Positions 24,034 to 32,893 are shown, counted from the stretch's first letter. The stretch is DNA of 64,000 nucleotides from JAHEKD01 sp965204695 (GCA_965204695.1 OZ242007.1:1426001-1490000), one strand, 5' to 3'. Numbers and translations are program-made. The notes: generated by a model not told the origin, from the sequence alone.

Positions 24034-25350
24034 TCACAAAACCTGTTGTGTTAATTGGTTAAAATCAGGATTTTTTAAACTTTCCCAAGACTCACAACGT
24101 AAATACTGTTGCAGCCGCATCCGTGAAGCGCCGCTGATTACTGCCGAAGTATTCGTTGCATTACAGATTAAAAGATCAGATAAAACTGCCTGATCAAAAA
24201 AAGTGGGTCTGTGACCTAAGCTTTTACTAGCGATTGTGGTGATCGAGCACAGCCAGCGGTCGTAAGGAGGATCAAGGTGCCCTGCCAGTATAGCCAGTGA
24301 AAGCGAGTGCATCGGATCAAACTTTCCAATCGGACAAAAGGCATCGGCAACATTATCGCAGCCAATAGCAACATTGACCCTGGCGTCAACCAACTCTTTT
24401 ATCCGCGTCATGCCTCTACGGTCAGGCGTTCCCTGATTTCTTCCCTGCAGGTATAAATTTGTCGAGGGTAAAGCGACGACCGACAAACCCGATTCAGCCA
24501 CTAAATCAATGGTCTGTTTAAGTTCACTGCCATGGCAATTCATTAAAGCGCAGGCGTGGCCACATACAACAGAACCCTGAAACTTAAGATCGAGCATGGT
24601 TTTCGCAATTTGAGCTAAACCATTCAGCTTTTCCAGGCTCTCATCAACATGAAAATCCAGCTTCAGGTTATACTTTTCAGCCAGTTTGAAAACCGTGATC
24701 AGTCTTTGTTCGACATCATTGTGCCCAAGTAAAAACACGCCCAGTACAGCACCACTTGGACAGCCATTGGGTTTGGCTGATATCCGCCTGCAAATAGCAT
24801 TCACACAATCTTCATTATCAAACAGCTCTAGCGAGAGTAACGGACTTCTTTCCAGTTGTAGCTGATCAGCATATTCTTCACTGAGTTGTTCGATAACACG
24901 CCATGCCACAGGTGCTTGTTCAGGGTTTTGCCTGTCCGATGACCAATCTATATGTGTACGGACCAGTCCACAACCACTTACATAAAGTTCTTCAAGCCCT
25001 TTGCGGGCCCTCAAATATATGTCATCTTCAGTCCAGTTAAGTTTGTCCTGAAACTGAACTTCTATGGCATGGTTCAAATCACCACCGACACCTCCCAATC
25101 TTTGCACTGTATAACATTTATCCAGATGACAATGTGGCTCGACCAGCAAAGGAAGTATGATTTGCCCCTTAATATCAACTTTAGGAGCCGAAGTGATGTT
25201 ATTGTTCTGCACAAAACCACGTATTACGCCATCAACACACAATAAGTCACCATATAAACAATCCTGTTCAACCCTGGCATGCGAGGTCACATCATCTGAG
25301 ACCAGTGCTGATGGAATCCGGGCATTTTGAATAATCAGTTTATCCGGCAT
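24034..25350 (-). CDS. cytosine-deaminase-like amidohydrolase
   Basis: 438 residues, amidohydrolase superfamily, CodA/AtzC-like branch. Metal and catalytic residues in PHCHLDKCYT, LDFHVDESLE, VCGHACAL and the Asp in VAIGCDNVADAFCPIGKFDP. These enzymes hydrolyse C-N bonds of cytosine, isopropylammelide and related nitrogen heterocycles. Start ATG at 25350 overlaps the stop of the creatininase-family gene, so translation is coupled. Together with creatininase, RidA and FAD-oxidase it implies breakdown of a cyclic amide or amidine compound. Confidence 0.88.
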   Translation of the reverse strand: MPDKLIIQNARIPSALVSDDVTSHARVEQDCLYGDLLCVDGVIRGFVQNNNITSAPKVDIKGQIILPLLVEPHCHLDKCYTVQRLGGVGGDLNHAIEVQFQDKLNWTEDDIYLRARKGLEELYVSGCGLVRTHIDWSSDRQNPEQAPVAWRVIEQLSEEYADQLQLERSPLLSLELFDNEDCVNAICRRISAKPNGCPSGAVLGVFLLGHNDVEQRLITVFKLAEKYNLKLDFHVDESLEKLNGLAQIAKTMLDLKFQGSVVCGHACALMNCHGSELKQTIDLVAESGLSVVALPSTNLYLQGRNQGTPDRRGMTRIKELVDARVNVAIGCDNVADAFCPIGKFDPMHSLSLAILAGHLDPPYDRWLCSITTIASKSLGHRPTFFDQAVLSDLLICNATNTSAVISGASRMRLQQYLRCESWESLKNPDFNQLTQQVL

Positions 25351-26147
25351 TATCTATTTCCCCTTAATGAAATGGAAAACTGATTAAATTCATTCAACAT
25401 GGCTATCAGGTTATCAACTGCGCGTTCGAGCAAAATTTCGCCCCGCTCAGCGGATGCATTAGCTGCATTGCCGCAGGCGCCATCCTGGTTTAAGTCATCA
25501 ATCAACCACCCCAGTTTCACGGCACCACCTCCGGGACCAATGTAATCAAACTGCTGCGCCCATGATTCACCATTAGAGACAAAATTTCTGGCTTTATCCA
25601 TTGCGACCAACTCGTTACGGCAAGCCAGCATCACGGATGTTTCTGATTCACCCGCATGCAGCCCATGACGATGTTCATCGGGATCGAGCAAATCACTGCT
25701 GTCAAATAATGAAAACCAGGAACAATAAGCGGTTATCAGACCATGATTCAATCGCAAATCTCTGGCGACAATATCCAGTGCAGAAATATTGCCACCATGG
25801 CCGTTAAAAAATAACAGCTTTTCTATACCCGTGCGTGCAACACACTCACCTATCTCCATCCATGCCTGTATCAGCGTTTGTGCAGAAAAACTCAGTGTTC
25901 CGGGGAAGTGCATGTGCTCATTACTTTTGCCTATAGGCATGCTGGGAAGAAACAATACCGGCAAATCACCAAGTCTGGGTACTGCCCGGCTGACGATTTC
26001 CTCAACAATATCACTGTCCACCGATACCGGAAGGTGGGGACCATGTTGCTCAATGGCGCCAACAGGCAACACAGCAATGGTGCTTTTACCATCCAATTGC
26101 CGAAATTCATCAGCCGTCATATCTGACCAAAAGTGTGTATTGAGCAT
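25350..26147 (-). CDS. creatininase-family amidohydrolase
   Basis: 265 residues. Metal ligands of the family are intact: LPVGAIEQHGPHLPVSVDSD (Glu, His, Asp), FFNGHGGN and HAGESETSVML (Glu). Family members open cyclic amides such as creatinine or act in pyrroloquinoline/mycofactocin and deazaflavin pathways; the exact substrate cannot be inferred. It is coupled by a one-base overlap to the downstream amidohydrolase and preceded directly by the RidA-family gene. Confidence 0.9.
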   Translation of the reverse strand: MLNTHFWSDMTADEFRQLDGKSTIAVLPVGAIEQHGPHLPVSVDSDIVEEIVSRAVPRLGDLPVLFLPSMPIGKSNEHMHFPGTLSFSAQTLIQAWMEIGECVARTGIEKLLFFNGHGGNISALDIVARDLRLNHGLITAYCSWFSLFDSSDLLDPDEHRHGLHAGESETSVMLACRNELVAMDKARNFVSNGESWAQQFDYIGPGGGAVKLGWLIDDLNQDGACGNAANASAERGEILLERAVDNLIAMLNEFNQFSISLRGNR

Positions 26148-26558
26148 TTAGCTATCCCTCCGTTGTTTTTTAGCAGCTATCACCTCTACCTCCACTTTAA
26201 AATCTTCCAGGGTAAATCCACTAACGATCATTAGGGTTGAAGCAGGTGGAGGATTAATGTCCTTAATAAACTCATCTCTTGCCTGCATATAGTCATTCAT
26301 ATATTCCCTGGCAGTTAGATAAGCATTTAAGCGAACGATGTCAGAAACCGTCATCCCGGCGGCTGCAAGGATCTGACTGATATTATTAAAACAAATCGCC
26401 GCCTGTTCCCCGACTTGTTCAGGAATGACTTGATCCTGCCCTATGCCAAGTTGACCTGAACAAAATAGAATGTCTGAATTGGCATGCACCATTACACCAT
26501 GTGAATAACGGGCAAATGGCGGATGAATATTTGACGGTGTGAAAAACGAATGGGTCAT
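26148..26558 (-). CDS. RidA (YjgF/YER057c/UK114) family protein
   Basis: 136 residues. RidA-like trimeric fold with SDILFCSGQLGIGQDQVIPE, QILAAAGMTVSDIVRLNAYL and FKVEVEVIAAK. Classical RidA deaminates reactive enamines and imines, which depends on an Arg in a PARxTV-type segment. Here the matching segment reads PPPASTLMIV, without that Arg, so it probably belongs to a non-imine-deaminase subgroup. Such subgroups are common in amide-hydrolase operons. Overlaps the upstream gene by 4 bp. Confidence 0.88.
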   Translation of the reverse strand: MTHSFFTPSNIHPPFARYSHGVMVHANSDILFCSGQLGIGQDQVIPEQVGEQAAICFNNISQILAAAGMTVSDIVRLNAYLTAREYMNDYMQARDEFIKDINPPPASTLMIVSGFTLEDFKVEVEVIAAKKQRRDS

Positions 26559-27190
26559 ACTGCACTTCCCATGTATGGCTTTGATACGTTCTCATGTTTC
26601 AGCATTTGCTCCAATCGAGTTCGGGTTTTTTCGATAAAAGTCTGACGCTGAGCATTTGTAGTCAAATCAATGTTATGCAAACCCAACCAAAATGATTTAC
26701 AGCGGGGATGGCAACACAGTTTTAAAGAACGCATGATAAGCTTTCTGCCAGGAGCTCCCATCACAAGGGACCACCACCATCTGGAGGAACCTAGTGTCGA
26801 TACCACACCGATGAGTCGAATATTAACTAATTTACGTTTCCATGGATTATCTGAGGTAGGCAACTCAAATGTGGCGTACGGTACCCAGACACGATCAATC
26901 CAGCCTTTTAACATTGCCGGCGGTCCATACCACCAGGTCGGATAGACAAAAATCAGTCCCTCACACCAACGTAATAATTCCAAATGAGCCTTGATTGGCT
27001 GTTCGTTTAACTGGGGGATGTGGTAATTAAGCCGTTCCTGTTCGTTCATGACAGGATTAAATTTTGACGCATACAAATCCAATAGTTGAATATCATGACC
27101 GTAGCGCCGCACCGTTGACACCACAGTATCACGCAAAGTTGCGCAAAAACTGGTATCAACCGGATGACAATAAACCACTAATAGCCGCAT
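26555..27190 (-). CDS. NAD(P)H:quinone-oxidoreductase-like flavodoxin-fold protein
   Basis: 211 residues. The flavodoxin-2 fold begins MRLLVVYCHPVDTSFCATLR and includes the FMN/FAD-contact segment WCEGLIFVYPTWWYGPPAML KGWIDRV. Family: NQO1/KefF/MdaB-like reductases. It could re-oxidise NAD(P)H or reduce a quinone or imine intermediate in the cluster. It starts this sub-operon and overlaps the RidA-family gene (ATGA-type overlap). A regulatory KefF-like role is unlikely as no antiporter gene is near. Confidence 0.82.
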   Translation of the reverse strand: MRLLVVYCHPVDTSFCATLRDTVVSTVRRYGHDIQLLDLYASKFNPVMNEQERLNYHIPQLNEQPIKAHLELLRWCEGLIFVYPTWWYGPPAMLKGWIDRVWVPYATFELPTSDNPWKRKLVNIRLIGVVSTLGSSRWWWSLVMGAPGRKLIMRSLKLCCHPRCKSFWLGLHNIDLTTNAQRQTFIEKTRTRLEQMLKHENVSKPYMGSAV

Positions 27191-27267
27191 AATCTTTCAA
27201 GACCTTTCTCAAATGAGATACCTTTTATAACTGAGGCCCTGAAAAAACCTGTGCCAGAGGAAGGGAA

Positions 27268-27486
27268 ATGAATGTGGAACTTTACTTCCAATTCACTCAA
27301 AAACAGTTTACCAATTTTAATTTTGCTTTGCAAGCAACAGCAAAAGCAATCTTTTTGTTACTTAGATTAGCGCACCGCCAGCCTGATCGGCTAACCTTAT
27401 TTTATATTTTTCAATCTAATGAGCGCAAGGATACTCAAGTATTGCAAATAGCAACAAACGAAATGCTGCATAAGCTTAGACTTTAG
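27268..27486 (+). CDS. possible small hypothetical gene
   Basis: 72 residues, preceded by GAGGAAGGG four to ten nt before ATG, convergent with the M81 gene and ending 4 bp inside its stop region. Sequence has no recognised domain (MNVELYFQFTQKQFTNFNFA at the start). It occupies an otherwise empty 292-bp gap. It may be chance. Confidence 0.25.
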   Translation: MNVELYFQFTQKQFTNFNFALQATAKAIFLLLRLAHRQPDRLTLFYIFQSNERKDTQVLQIATNEMLHKLRL

Positions 27487-28940
27487 ATACTGGCATTTTT
27501 ATAGTCGAGTTCAAGCGGGTCAGCAATCACTGCACCGGGCGATTTGACGAGCAACACACGCTGCGAAATATCCTGAAAATCGTTTCTGAAATGTACCGAA
27601 CTTTTGAGTACAACCATTTTTTGTTTTACAGGCTCAATGCCTAGATGTCTAAGGATTGACTGATCTGCAACCTGTATCTTTTTCGAACTCACTATAACCT
27701 TTATTCCTTCTATATCCAGCAGTGCCATTGGACCCAATTGCATGCGTGCACCAAGATACATGGGACCGGTTGCGGTGAAACTTCCATTCCCTAAATTGAG
27801 TACCTTAGCTTGGACAGACAGCGGAAAATGACCCGGCATATCCGATTTGTCCCCCAGTTCAATGTCTATCATTACTCCCGTTCCTGCCTGATGCGATTTT
27901 GCAGCCACCTGTGCATCAGCAATGACTGCGACAACGGCGTCTTGAACTTGCTGGGCAATCAATTCTCTCAGAATGCCTGTCGTATCACCTGTGCCTCCGC
28001 CCCCAGGATTATCCTGTGTATCAGCCAAAATAACTGGTTTATCAGCATAAGAGCTAATTTCTATTGCCTGCGCAACGGCATCTTTCGCAGGCAGAATTTC
28101 ACCCTTAAAGTTATTTTTATTTATATTAATCGACTCTAGTAAGGTTTCAGTAGCAAAATCAACGGCATCCTGTGATCGACCATAAGCGACGACGGCCGGC
28201 CCAACCTGCTCAATATCAGACAGATGAAAACCGACTGCAATTGCAGCAGCATAAACTTCATCATTGATTACCTCAGGTAACCCAGCATAAATCGATGAAG
28301 TGGGCTCCATCCATGTACATCCCCAGTTCAGGGGAATTAAAAATTCTGCTTTTCGTATAGACTTATGCCATTGTTCTCCATTGAGCAACCGCAATAAATG
28401 ACTGGCTGCACGAGCACCTGTTTCACCCATGTCGATATGAGGATAAGTACGGTATATATCTATTACCGTTGCCAAGTTGACCATGTTCTCTGTTACGTTG
28501 GCATGCATATCCAGACTAACTGCAATAGGCATTTCATTGCCGACTAACTGGCGAACCCGTCTCAGGATTTCACCTTCACCATCGGCATAGGTTTGGGTAA
28601 CCATGGCACCATGTAAATCCAGATAAATGCCATCAAGTGGCATGTGTAGGTGAATTTGATCTAAAAGGATGTCGCTGATGCGCTCAAATGCATCATCTGT
28701 AACATAAGAAGATGGACGTGCGGAACACCACAAAAGCGGCAAAATTTCATGATCAGTCTGACTGAACGTTTGTAGCGCACCGGCGGCGGGTAAATGCACA
28801 CCCTCTATAGCACTAAACAGCTCATCGCCAATCACCAGCCCAGGCCATTCGTCAGTTTCAACAAAATCTTCATACTCTGCCAGAACTGGGGCGAATGTGT
28901 TGGTCTCATGCTGCCAGCCACCCACTGCTATCCTCGCCAT
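27483..28940 (-). CDS. M81-family metallopeptidase (MlrC-like)
   Basis: I take ATG at 28940 with GGAGG eight nt upstream (a TTG five codons earlier is open), giving 485 residues. Hallmarks of the M81/MlrC family: MARIAVGGWQHETNTFAP (zinc-binding HETN), DLHGAMVT, DMHANVT and the DTQDNPGGGGTGDTTGILRE segment. MlrC opens or trims microcystin degradation products, but most members are of unknown substrate and occur in amide-catabolic operons with ABC binding proteins, as here. A fragment of a related gene lies at 2610-2735. Confidence 0.9.
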   Translation of the reverse strand: MARIAVGGWQHETNTFAPVLAEYEDFVETDEWPGLVIGDELFSAIEGVHLPAAGALQTFSQTDHEILPLLWCSARPSSYVTDDAFERISDILLDQIHLHMPLDGIYLDLHGAMVTQTYADGEGEILRRVRQLVGNEMPIAVSLDMHANVTENMVNLATVIDIYRTYPHIDMGETGARAASHLLRLLNGEQWHKSIRKAEFLIPLNWGCTWMEPTSSIYAGLPEVINDEVYAAAIAVGFHLSDIEQVGPAVVAYGRSQDAVDFATETLLESININKNNFKGEILPAKDAVAQAIEISSYADKPVILADTQDNPGGGGTGDTTGILRELIAQQVQDAVVAVIADAQVAAKSHQAGTGVMIDIELGDKSDMPGHFPLSVQAKVLNLGNGSFTATGPMYLGARMQLGPMALLDIEGIKVIVSSKKIQVADQSILRHLGIEPVKQKMVVLKSSVHFRNDFQDISQRVLLVKSPGAVIADPLELDYKNASI

Positions 28941-29033
28941 CGTAAAAACCTCCAAGCCTTAATTTCGTGTACGAATAATATGTCAGGCCAATCATAATAA
29001 ATAAAGTGATTATCGACTAACAGTTTTCTCACC

Positions 29034-29055
29034 AGGTAATCGCTATGAATTACCT
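29034..29055. repeat. inverted repeat AGGTAAT-N8-ATTACCT
   Basis: A perfect 7-bp inverted repeat with 8-bp spacer about 95 bp upstream of the M81 start. The spacing suits a dimeric regulator or a small hairpin. The remaining gap from 28941 to 29329 is AT-rich and shows no gene. Confidence 0.35.
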
Positions 29056-29329
29056 AGGTTAAATCAAATAGTTATCAATAGATGGATAATTACTGGGATG
29101 AAATTGTACTAAGCAGATTGAAATCCAAGATTCGCCTTGATTCAATACTTCGTTGTTATGGGTATAGCTCCACGAATCAGTACTTAATAATATTCAATAT
29201 TCTTCACGTCCTTATCCATAGTCTAAAGAATAATATAAGAACACAATAGTTCTATTAAAATGCAAAGCTTGATTGATAGCCTAGGACAGATATCATAGCC
29301 GTATAATTGTTAAATCATTAATTATCAAA

Positions 29330-30256
29330 ATGAGGCTGCCATTAGCATATAGCACAGACTTAGAAAGAACAATCGATGTCGAGGAAGCTTACGAGCTATT
29401 TTGGGAGGGATATATCGTAGCAAAACAGAATTTCGAATGTGCTGATGAAAATTGTAATATCCAAATTACAGCAGCTAATCTTGATAAGCTTCGTGAAAAC
29501 ATGAAGCGTGATCCATTTTACGTCACCAAAAATCTTCATTCTACATTTTGCGGCTTTAATCCACAGAACATAAAAGTAACATGTGCTAAATTAAAAACAA
29601 AGAAACGCAGCGTTGCCAAATCTGCTGTAATTCATTTTTGCACAACTCGGCCTAAGTCTCACTATCAAGTAAAAAATAGCGCTAACGCTAGAACCAAAGA
29701 AGATCATGGCAAACCTGTCATTAAGGATAAAAATCTAAAAAAGAAGTATGAGCTTGAAACTCGCCCAGAAACGCCTAGACGATACTCAATCACACCACTA
29801 GTAAGTCACTACAGTAAAATATGTGACACTAAGCAAAGCAATATTGAGGTAATTGAAACAGATAGATTCTCAATTTCCTTTGATCATATGTTTGTACATG
29901 TTAACGGCCAGTCGACTGAAAGTCTTTCTCCATTCTGGAGAATATACTACGGTCAATCAGATATTTTAAAATTAAAGAATGGTCAATTTTTGATTAAATT
30001 TCGCAATACTTTTGAGTACCAAGGTCACCAGATTAAGCCATCATTATTTATTGATAACAGACTACTCGAAAAAGCATTCAATAAAAAATTGAAAGAAAAG
30101 AAATTGACTCATTACGCGTCAAAACACGAGCCTGGGTGGGTGTTTGTATATTCTTCTCCTACATACAATTTATCTAAAGATAACAATCATTATCTAAATT
30201 TCAACATTAAAACAATGGACTTTTTTGATTTGCGGGATAGTTTTTCAATCAATTAA
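29330..30256 (+). CDS. hypothetical protein with possible N-terminal zinc knuckle
   Basis: 308 residues, not recognised. Residues about 36-75 contain C-x4-C (FECADENCN) and later H-x3-C (KNLHSTFCGF), a C2HC-like pattern reminiscent of the zinc module at the N-terminus of CoiA-type and other nucleic-acid-binding proteins. A lysine-rich linker follows (about 95-145), then a region rich in beta-forming aromatic residues. No signal peptide or membrane segment. Very AT-rich relative to the catabolic blocks, consistent with an accessory origin. Start supported only by frame. Confidence 0.6.
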   Translation: MRLPLAYSTDLERTIDVEEAYELFWEGYIVAKQNFECADENCNIQITAANLDKLRENMKRDPFYVTKNLHSTFCGFNPQNIKVTCAKLKTKKRSVAKSAVIHFCTTRPKSHYQVKNSANARTKEDHGKPVIKDKNLKKKYELETRPETPRRYSITPLVSHYSKICDTKQSNIEVIETDRFSISFDHMFVHVNGQSTESLSPFWRIYYGQSDILKLKNGQFLIKFRNTFEYQGHQIKPSLFIDNRLLEKAFNKKLKEKKLTHYASKHEPGWVFVYSSPTYNLSKDNNHYLNFNIKTMDFFDLRDSFSIN

Positions 30257-30588
30257 TGATTTTGTAATAAGTCCAAACACCTACATACTAAAGTCAAAGT
30301 ATTCGCTCGATTTTGACGCATCTTATTTATGTACAATTTTTAGACTGCCAATAAGATTAACTTGGCCATGCGAAGTCCTAGAAACCATATCTTCAAACCT
30401 GGGAAGGCCTATGAAATTTGTTGGATTCTATTGGATCAATTACCCGTTGGTTAACTTTCACAGCGCTCCCCTGGTTGCATGAAAACCATTGAATTTTCTA
30501 ATGACTAAATTTCTTTCAGTTTGGTAGGGCAGTGAGTGCTGTTAAGGATCTCAATGAGATAATCCTTCTTATTAAAGAATCTGTTATT

Positions 30589-30750
30589 TCAATCTAATGG
30601 TGTAGATAAATTCTTTGAAAATTCGTCCAGTCGTCGGATTCTTTCTTGCTTTCGTTTGCGATCATCGTAAATTAGCTTTATTGCAAAACCACCAAATATC
30701 AATGCTAGAACACCGAAAAAGACTAGTGCTTGTAGTTGTGCTTCGGTCAT
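30589..30750 (-). CDS. small single-pass membrane protein
   Basis: 53 residues: MTEAQLQALVFFGVLALIFG as the N-terminus with a hydrophobic segment at about 8-28, then a positively charged tail (KLIYDDRKRKQERIRRLDEF). The pattern, a short outside end followed by a helix and a strongly basic inside tail, is that of a real small membrane protein rather than noise. No clear ribosome binding site. Stands alone between the hypothetical gene and a hairpin. Confidence 0.5.
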   Translation of the reverse strand: MTEAQLQALVFFGVLALIFGGFAIKLIYDDRKRKQERIRRLDEFSKNLSTPLD

Positions 30751-30919
30751 GGTTGTTTCTATTTAAATCGTCGATTTGAACGGATAGTGAATGTATTAGT
30801 TTATCACAGCTGGTTAATTCGTTTGTTTTGGGTAGTAAATTAGCTCAATCAGTGATGATTAAATTACATTGATGATGACTAATGGAAAGTAGTATTAATT
30901 TCGTGATTCCGTGTCGATA

Positions 30920-30968
30920 CTGCTGACGCTATGTCGCACTCTTCGAGTGCCCGCAACATAGCGTCAGC
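30920..30968. repeat. long cruciform-forming palindrome
   Basis: TGCTGACGCTATGT (30920-30933) pairs perfectly with ACATAGCGTCAGCA (30955-30968). Inside is a second stem, GCACT/AGTGC, around the loop CTTCG. It is a 14-bp stem with a bulge and a 5-bp inner stem, resembling REP/bacterial interspersed palindromes or a mobile-element end. No T-run, so termination is not the obvious role. Confidence 0.7.
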
Positions 30969-31460
30969 ACTGGGTTTGCGAGATTCTATCGAACAAAACC
31001 ATTGAACAGTTTAGACTGAACAGTGGAGCGTCTTGGATGGGTTTTCATTGACCACTTTTATCCGATAATGATAAAGTTATTCTCGATAGCTAAAGCGTCA
31101 CTCCCTCCTGAAAGGCGCTAGTGGAGGATTTAATTCATCATTGCGATACGTTTATTTTTTAAATCTATCGCATTTTATTCATCAGGGAGTTCTATCTCCT
31201 GCCGCATAAAATCATCGGTCATTTGCTTTCCTTTTTCTATGCGGATTTATTCATCTTCCTTTATTAAATTGTAACTGGCCATGGAGGTTAAACAGCCAAT
31301 CACTTTATACATTGATGATATCTTCAACCAGGCGTGAACAGTCCGAGCCTGACCCTAGTGGGTAAACGTGGGCGAACAGGCATTCAGTTGCCGCTGAGTT
31401 TGAGTTGTCAAACCAGGTGTTCTTACAAACTAGTTAGATGATTGATTGAGTATTTAGAAA
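30969..31460. other. non-coding stretch, no gene seen
   Basis: About 490 bp with short, interrupted frames in all directions. It is moderately AT-rich and contains no clear terminator or known RNA. It may include the upstream control region of the small HTH protein/integrase pair at 31461. Confidence 0.5.
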
Positions 31461-31697
31461 ATGTTTGATGTCGATGAAACAGCCAAGGCTATTACTGAGC
31501 TTCACTTAAAAAGACGCAAACGAAAGTTTCAACCCTCAAAGCTGGATGCACATGCCCATTGTATTTTGGCATTACAACGAGCAGGATTATCCCTATCACA
31601 ACTCCAACTGTATCTTGAACAAGTAGGTGTTAAAGCGGCACGCTCTACGATTCATTATTGGCTAAAAAAACATGGCGAGATTCGCTTCGGTCGATAA
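31461..31697 (+). CDS. small helix-turn-helix protein
   Basis: 78 residues. Basic N-terminus (LHLKRRKRKFQPSKLDAHAH) and a C-terminal helix-turn-helix-like part (ALQRAGLSLSQLQLYLEQVG then VKAARSTIHYWLKKHG). It ends 16 bp before the start of the following integrase and is probably co-transcribed with it. A DNA-binding role in recombination or its control is inferred. Confidence 0.6.
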   Translation: MFDVDETAKAITELHLKRRKRKFQPSKLDAHAHCILALQRAGLSLSQLQLYLEQVGVKAARSTIHYWLKKHGEIRFGR

Positions 31698-31713
31698 ACA
31701 AGTCGGAAGTGTG

Positions 31714-32553
31714 ATGAAGGTCTTGCAAGGCCGAGTGATTAAAAGTGTCGGGACAGCATGTAATTATTAGCAAGCCTATCGACGAATTGGGCGCTATTTA
31801 AACAACAATCGGTTTGGGAGTATGCGCAGCCTTTCTATTCCAATTGCGATTTCTTACTTAGAAAAACGGAGTGAGTCGGTACGACAAAGCACTTTAAATC
31901 TGGAACGACAAGCGATCCAGGCACTAATGACTAACGTATCTCATCAGCTAGAGTCTGACCAAAAACTACCAACTATAAAATCAGAGATTGATACGGTTCG
32001 GGTTGGTAGAGCCTATACGCCCGATCAGATTGATTTAATTTGTACATCACAATCTAATAAGAATGCCTTGGCTACACGCATTGCTTATGCTGCCGGGCTA
32101 AGAGCCCATGAAATTTATACACTTAGACGAGTGAATGAACGCCCTGCTGATACTCGACCTGTAACTGAGTATAAGTTTAAAGGTAGAGAAGGTATTACAT
32201 ATACTGTCCATGGTAAGGGCGGATTAATCAGGGAGGTGCTGATTCCTAAACCACTATCCCAACAATTAGAAGCACTGCGCTTAGAGACGCCCAAATTAAT
32301 CACGGATAGAAAGGTTCACATTCAGTGCCACTATGACATCAATGGGGGTCAGCGCTGGTCATCGTCGTTTACCAAAGCAGCAAAACGGGTATTAGGTTGG
32401 TCAGAAGGGGCACATGGTGTAAGACATGCCTATGCCCAGGAACGCATGGATGAGCTGCAATCGCGATATTTAGATCGAGAGATAGCGCTTGAAACAGTCA
32501 GTCAAGAATTAGGGCATTTCAGGCCCAGCATCACTGAAGTTTACTTACGTTAG
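31714..32553 (+). pseudogene. tyrosine integrase interrupted by an in-frame amber codon
   Basis: The coding frame runs from ATG 31714 (MKVLQGRVIKSVGTACNY), meets TAG at 31768-31770, then continues QAYRRIGRYLNNNRFGS and on to the stop. Downstream of an internal ATG at 31822 the remaining 243 residues hold the whole catalytic domain: Arg in AAGLRAHEI, H-x-x-R in GAHGVRHAYA, then ELGHFRPSITEVYLR with His and Tyr. The N-terminal core-binding part is broken by a likely single-base nonsense change. Either a dead gene, or a shortened protein from 31822. Confidence 0.75.
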
Positions 32554-32576
32554 AGGAATAATTAATCAAGGGGATT

Positions 32577-32633
32577 TCACCGGTTATTGGCCATTTCAAT
32601 CTGCGTTAAAAACGCTAAACCAATAACCAGTGA
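32577..32633. terminator. 14-bp-stem hairpin between convergent genes
   Basis: TCACCGGTTATTGG (32577-32590) pairs with CCAATAACCAGTGA (32620-32633) with one mismatch; an inner GCGTT/AACGC stem lies between. It sits 24 bp after the integrase stop and before the end of the convergent small gene. Could act as a bidirectional terminator or as an element end; no long T-run is present. Confidence 0.5.
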
Positions 32634-32650
32634 AGTAAGCAGCTCAATGG

Positions 32651-32893
32651 TTAAAGTCCGAGAACTTGGCTATTCTTGAACAAAATTTGAGCCACTTGTT
32701 GAGTGATAAAATACACCCGTCGTCCGAGCTTCTGTCGAGCCTGATTGAATAATCGGGACATTTCATTGTCTTGCTGAAGAGTGATACGTAAACCATTCTT
32801 TGAGCGATTTAACACTTCAGCCAAATTTTCTATGGTCATTAAAACACCGTATTTGTCAGTTAGTTTATCTTCTAAGTAACTAGAAGTATTCAT
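32651..32893 (-). CDS. small DNA-binding (excisionase/regulator-like) protein
   Basis: 80 residues. Contains DKYGVLMTIENLAEVLNRSK and an arginine-rich strand GRRVYFITQQVAQIL, the same pattern as the 75-residue protein at 48096-48323 (YDKYGQITLTTEQLAEVLHY). This is the winged-helix layout of small regulators or excisionases on integrative elements. Convergent with the damaged integrase. Function not proven. Confidence 0.6.
   Translation of the reverse strand: MNTSSYLEDKLTDKYGVLMTIENLAEVLNRSKNGLRITLQQDNEMSRLFNQARQKLGRRVYFITQQVAQILFKNSQVLGL

Noticed and set aside
30225..30482. 85-codon plus-strand frame after the hypothetical gene
   Set aside because: It overlaps that gene's end, lacks a ribosome site and shows no domain; not kept as a gene.
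31768..31770. Amber codon read as pyrrolysine in the integrase
   Set aside because: No supporting pyl genes; a single nonsense change is simpler.
32577..32633. Integron attC site
   Set aside because: The arms do not carry the GTTRRRY / RYYYAAC core pair, and no IntI-type integrase is present.
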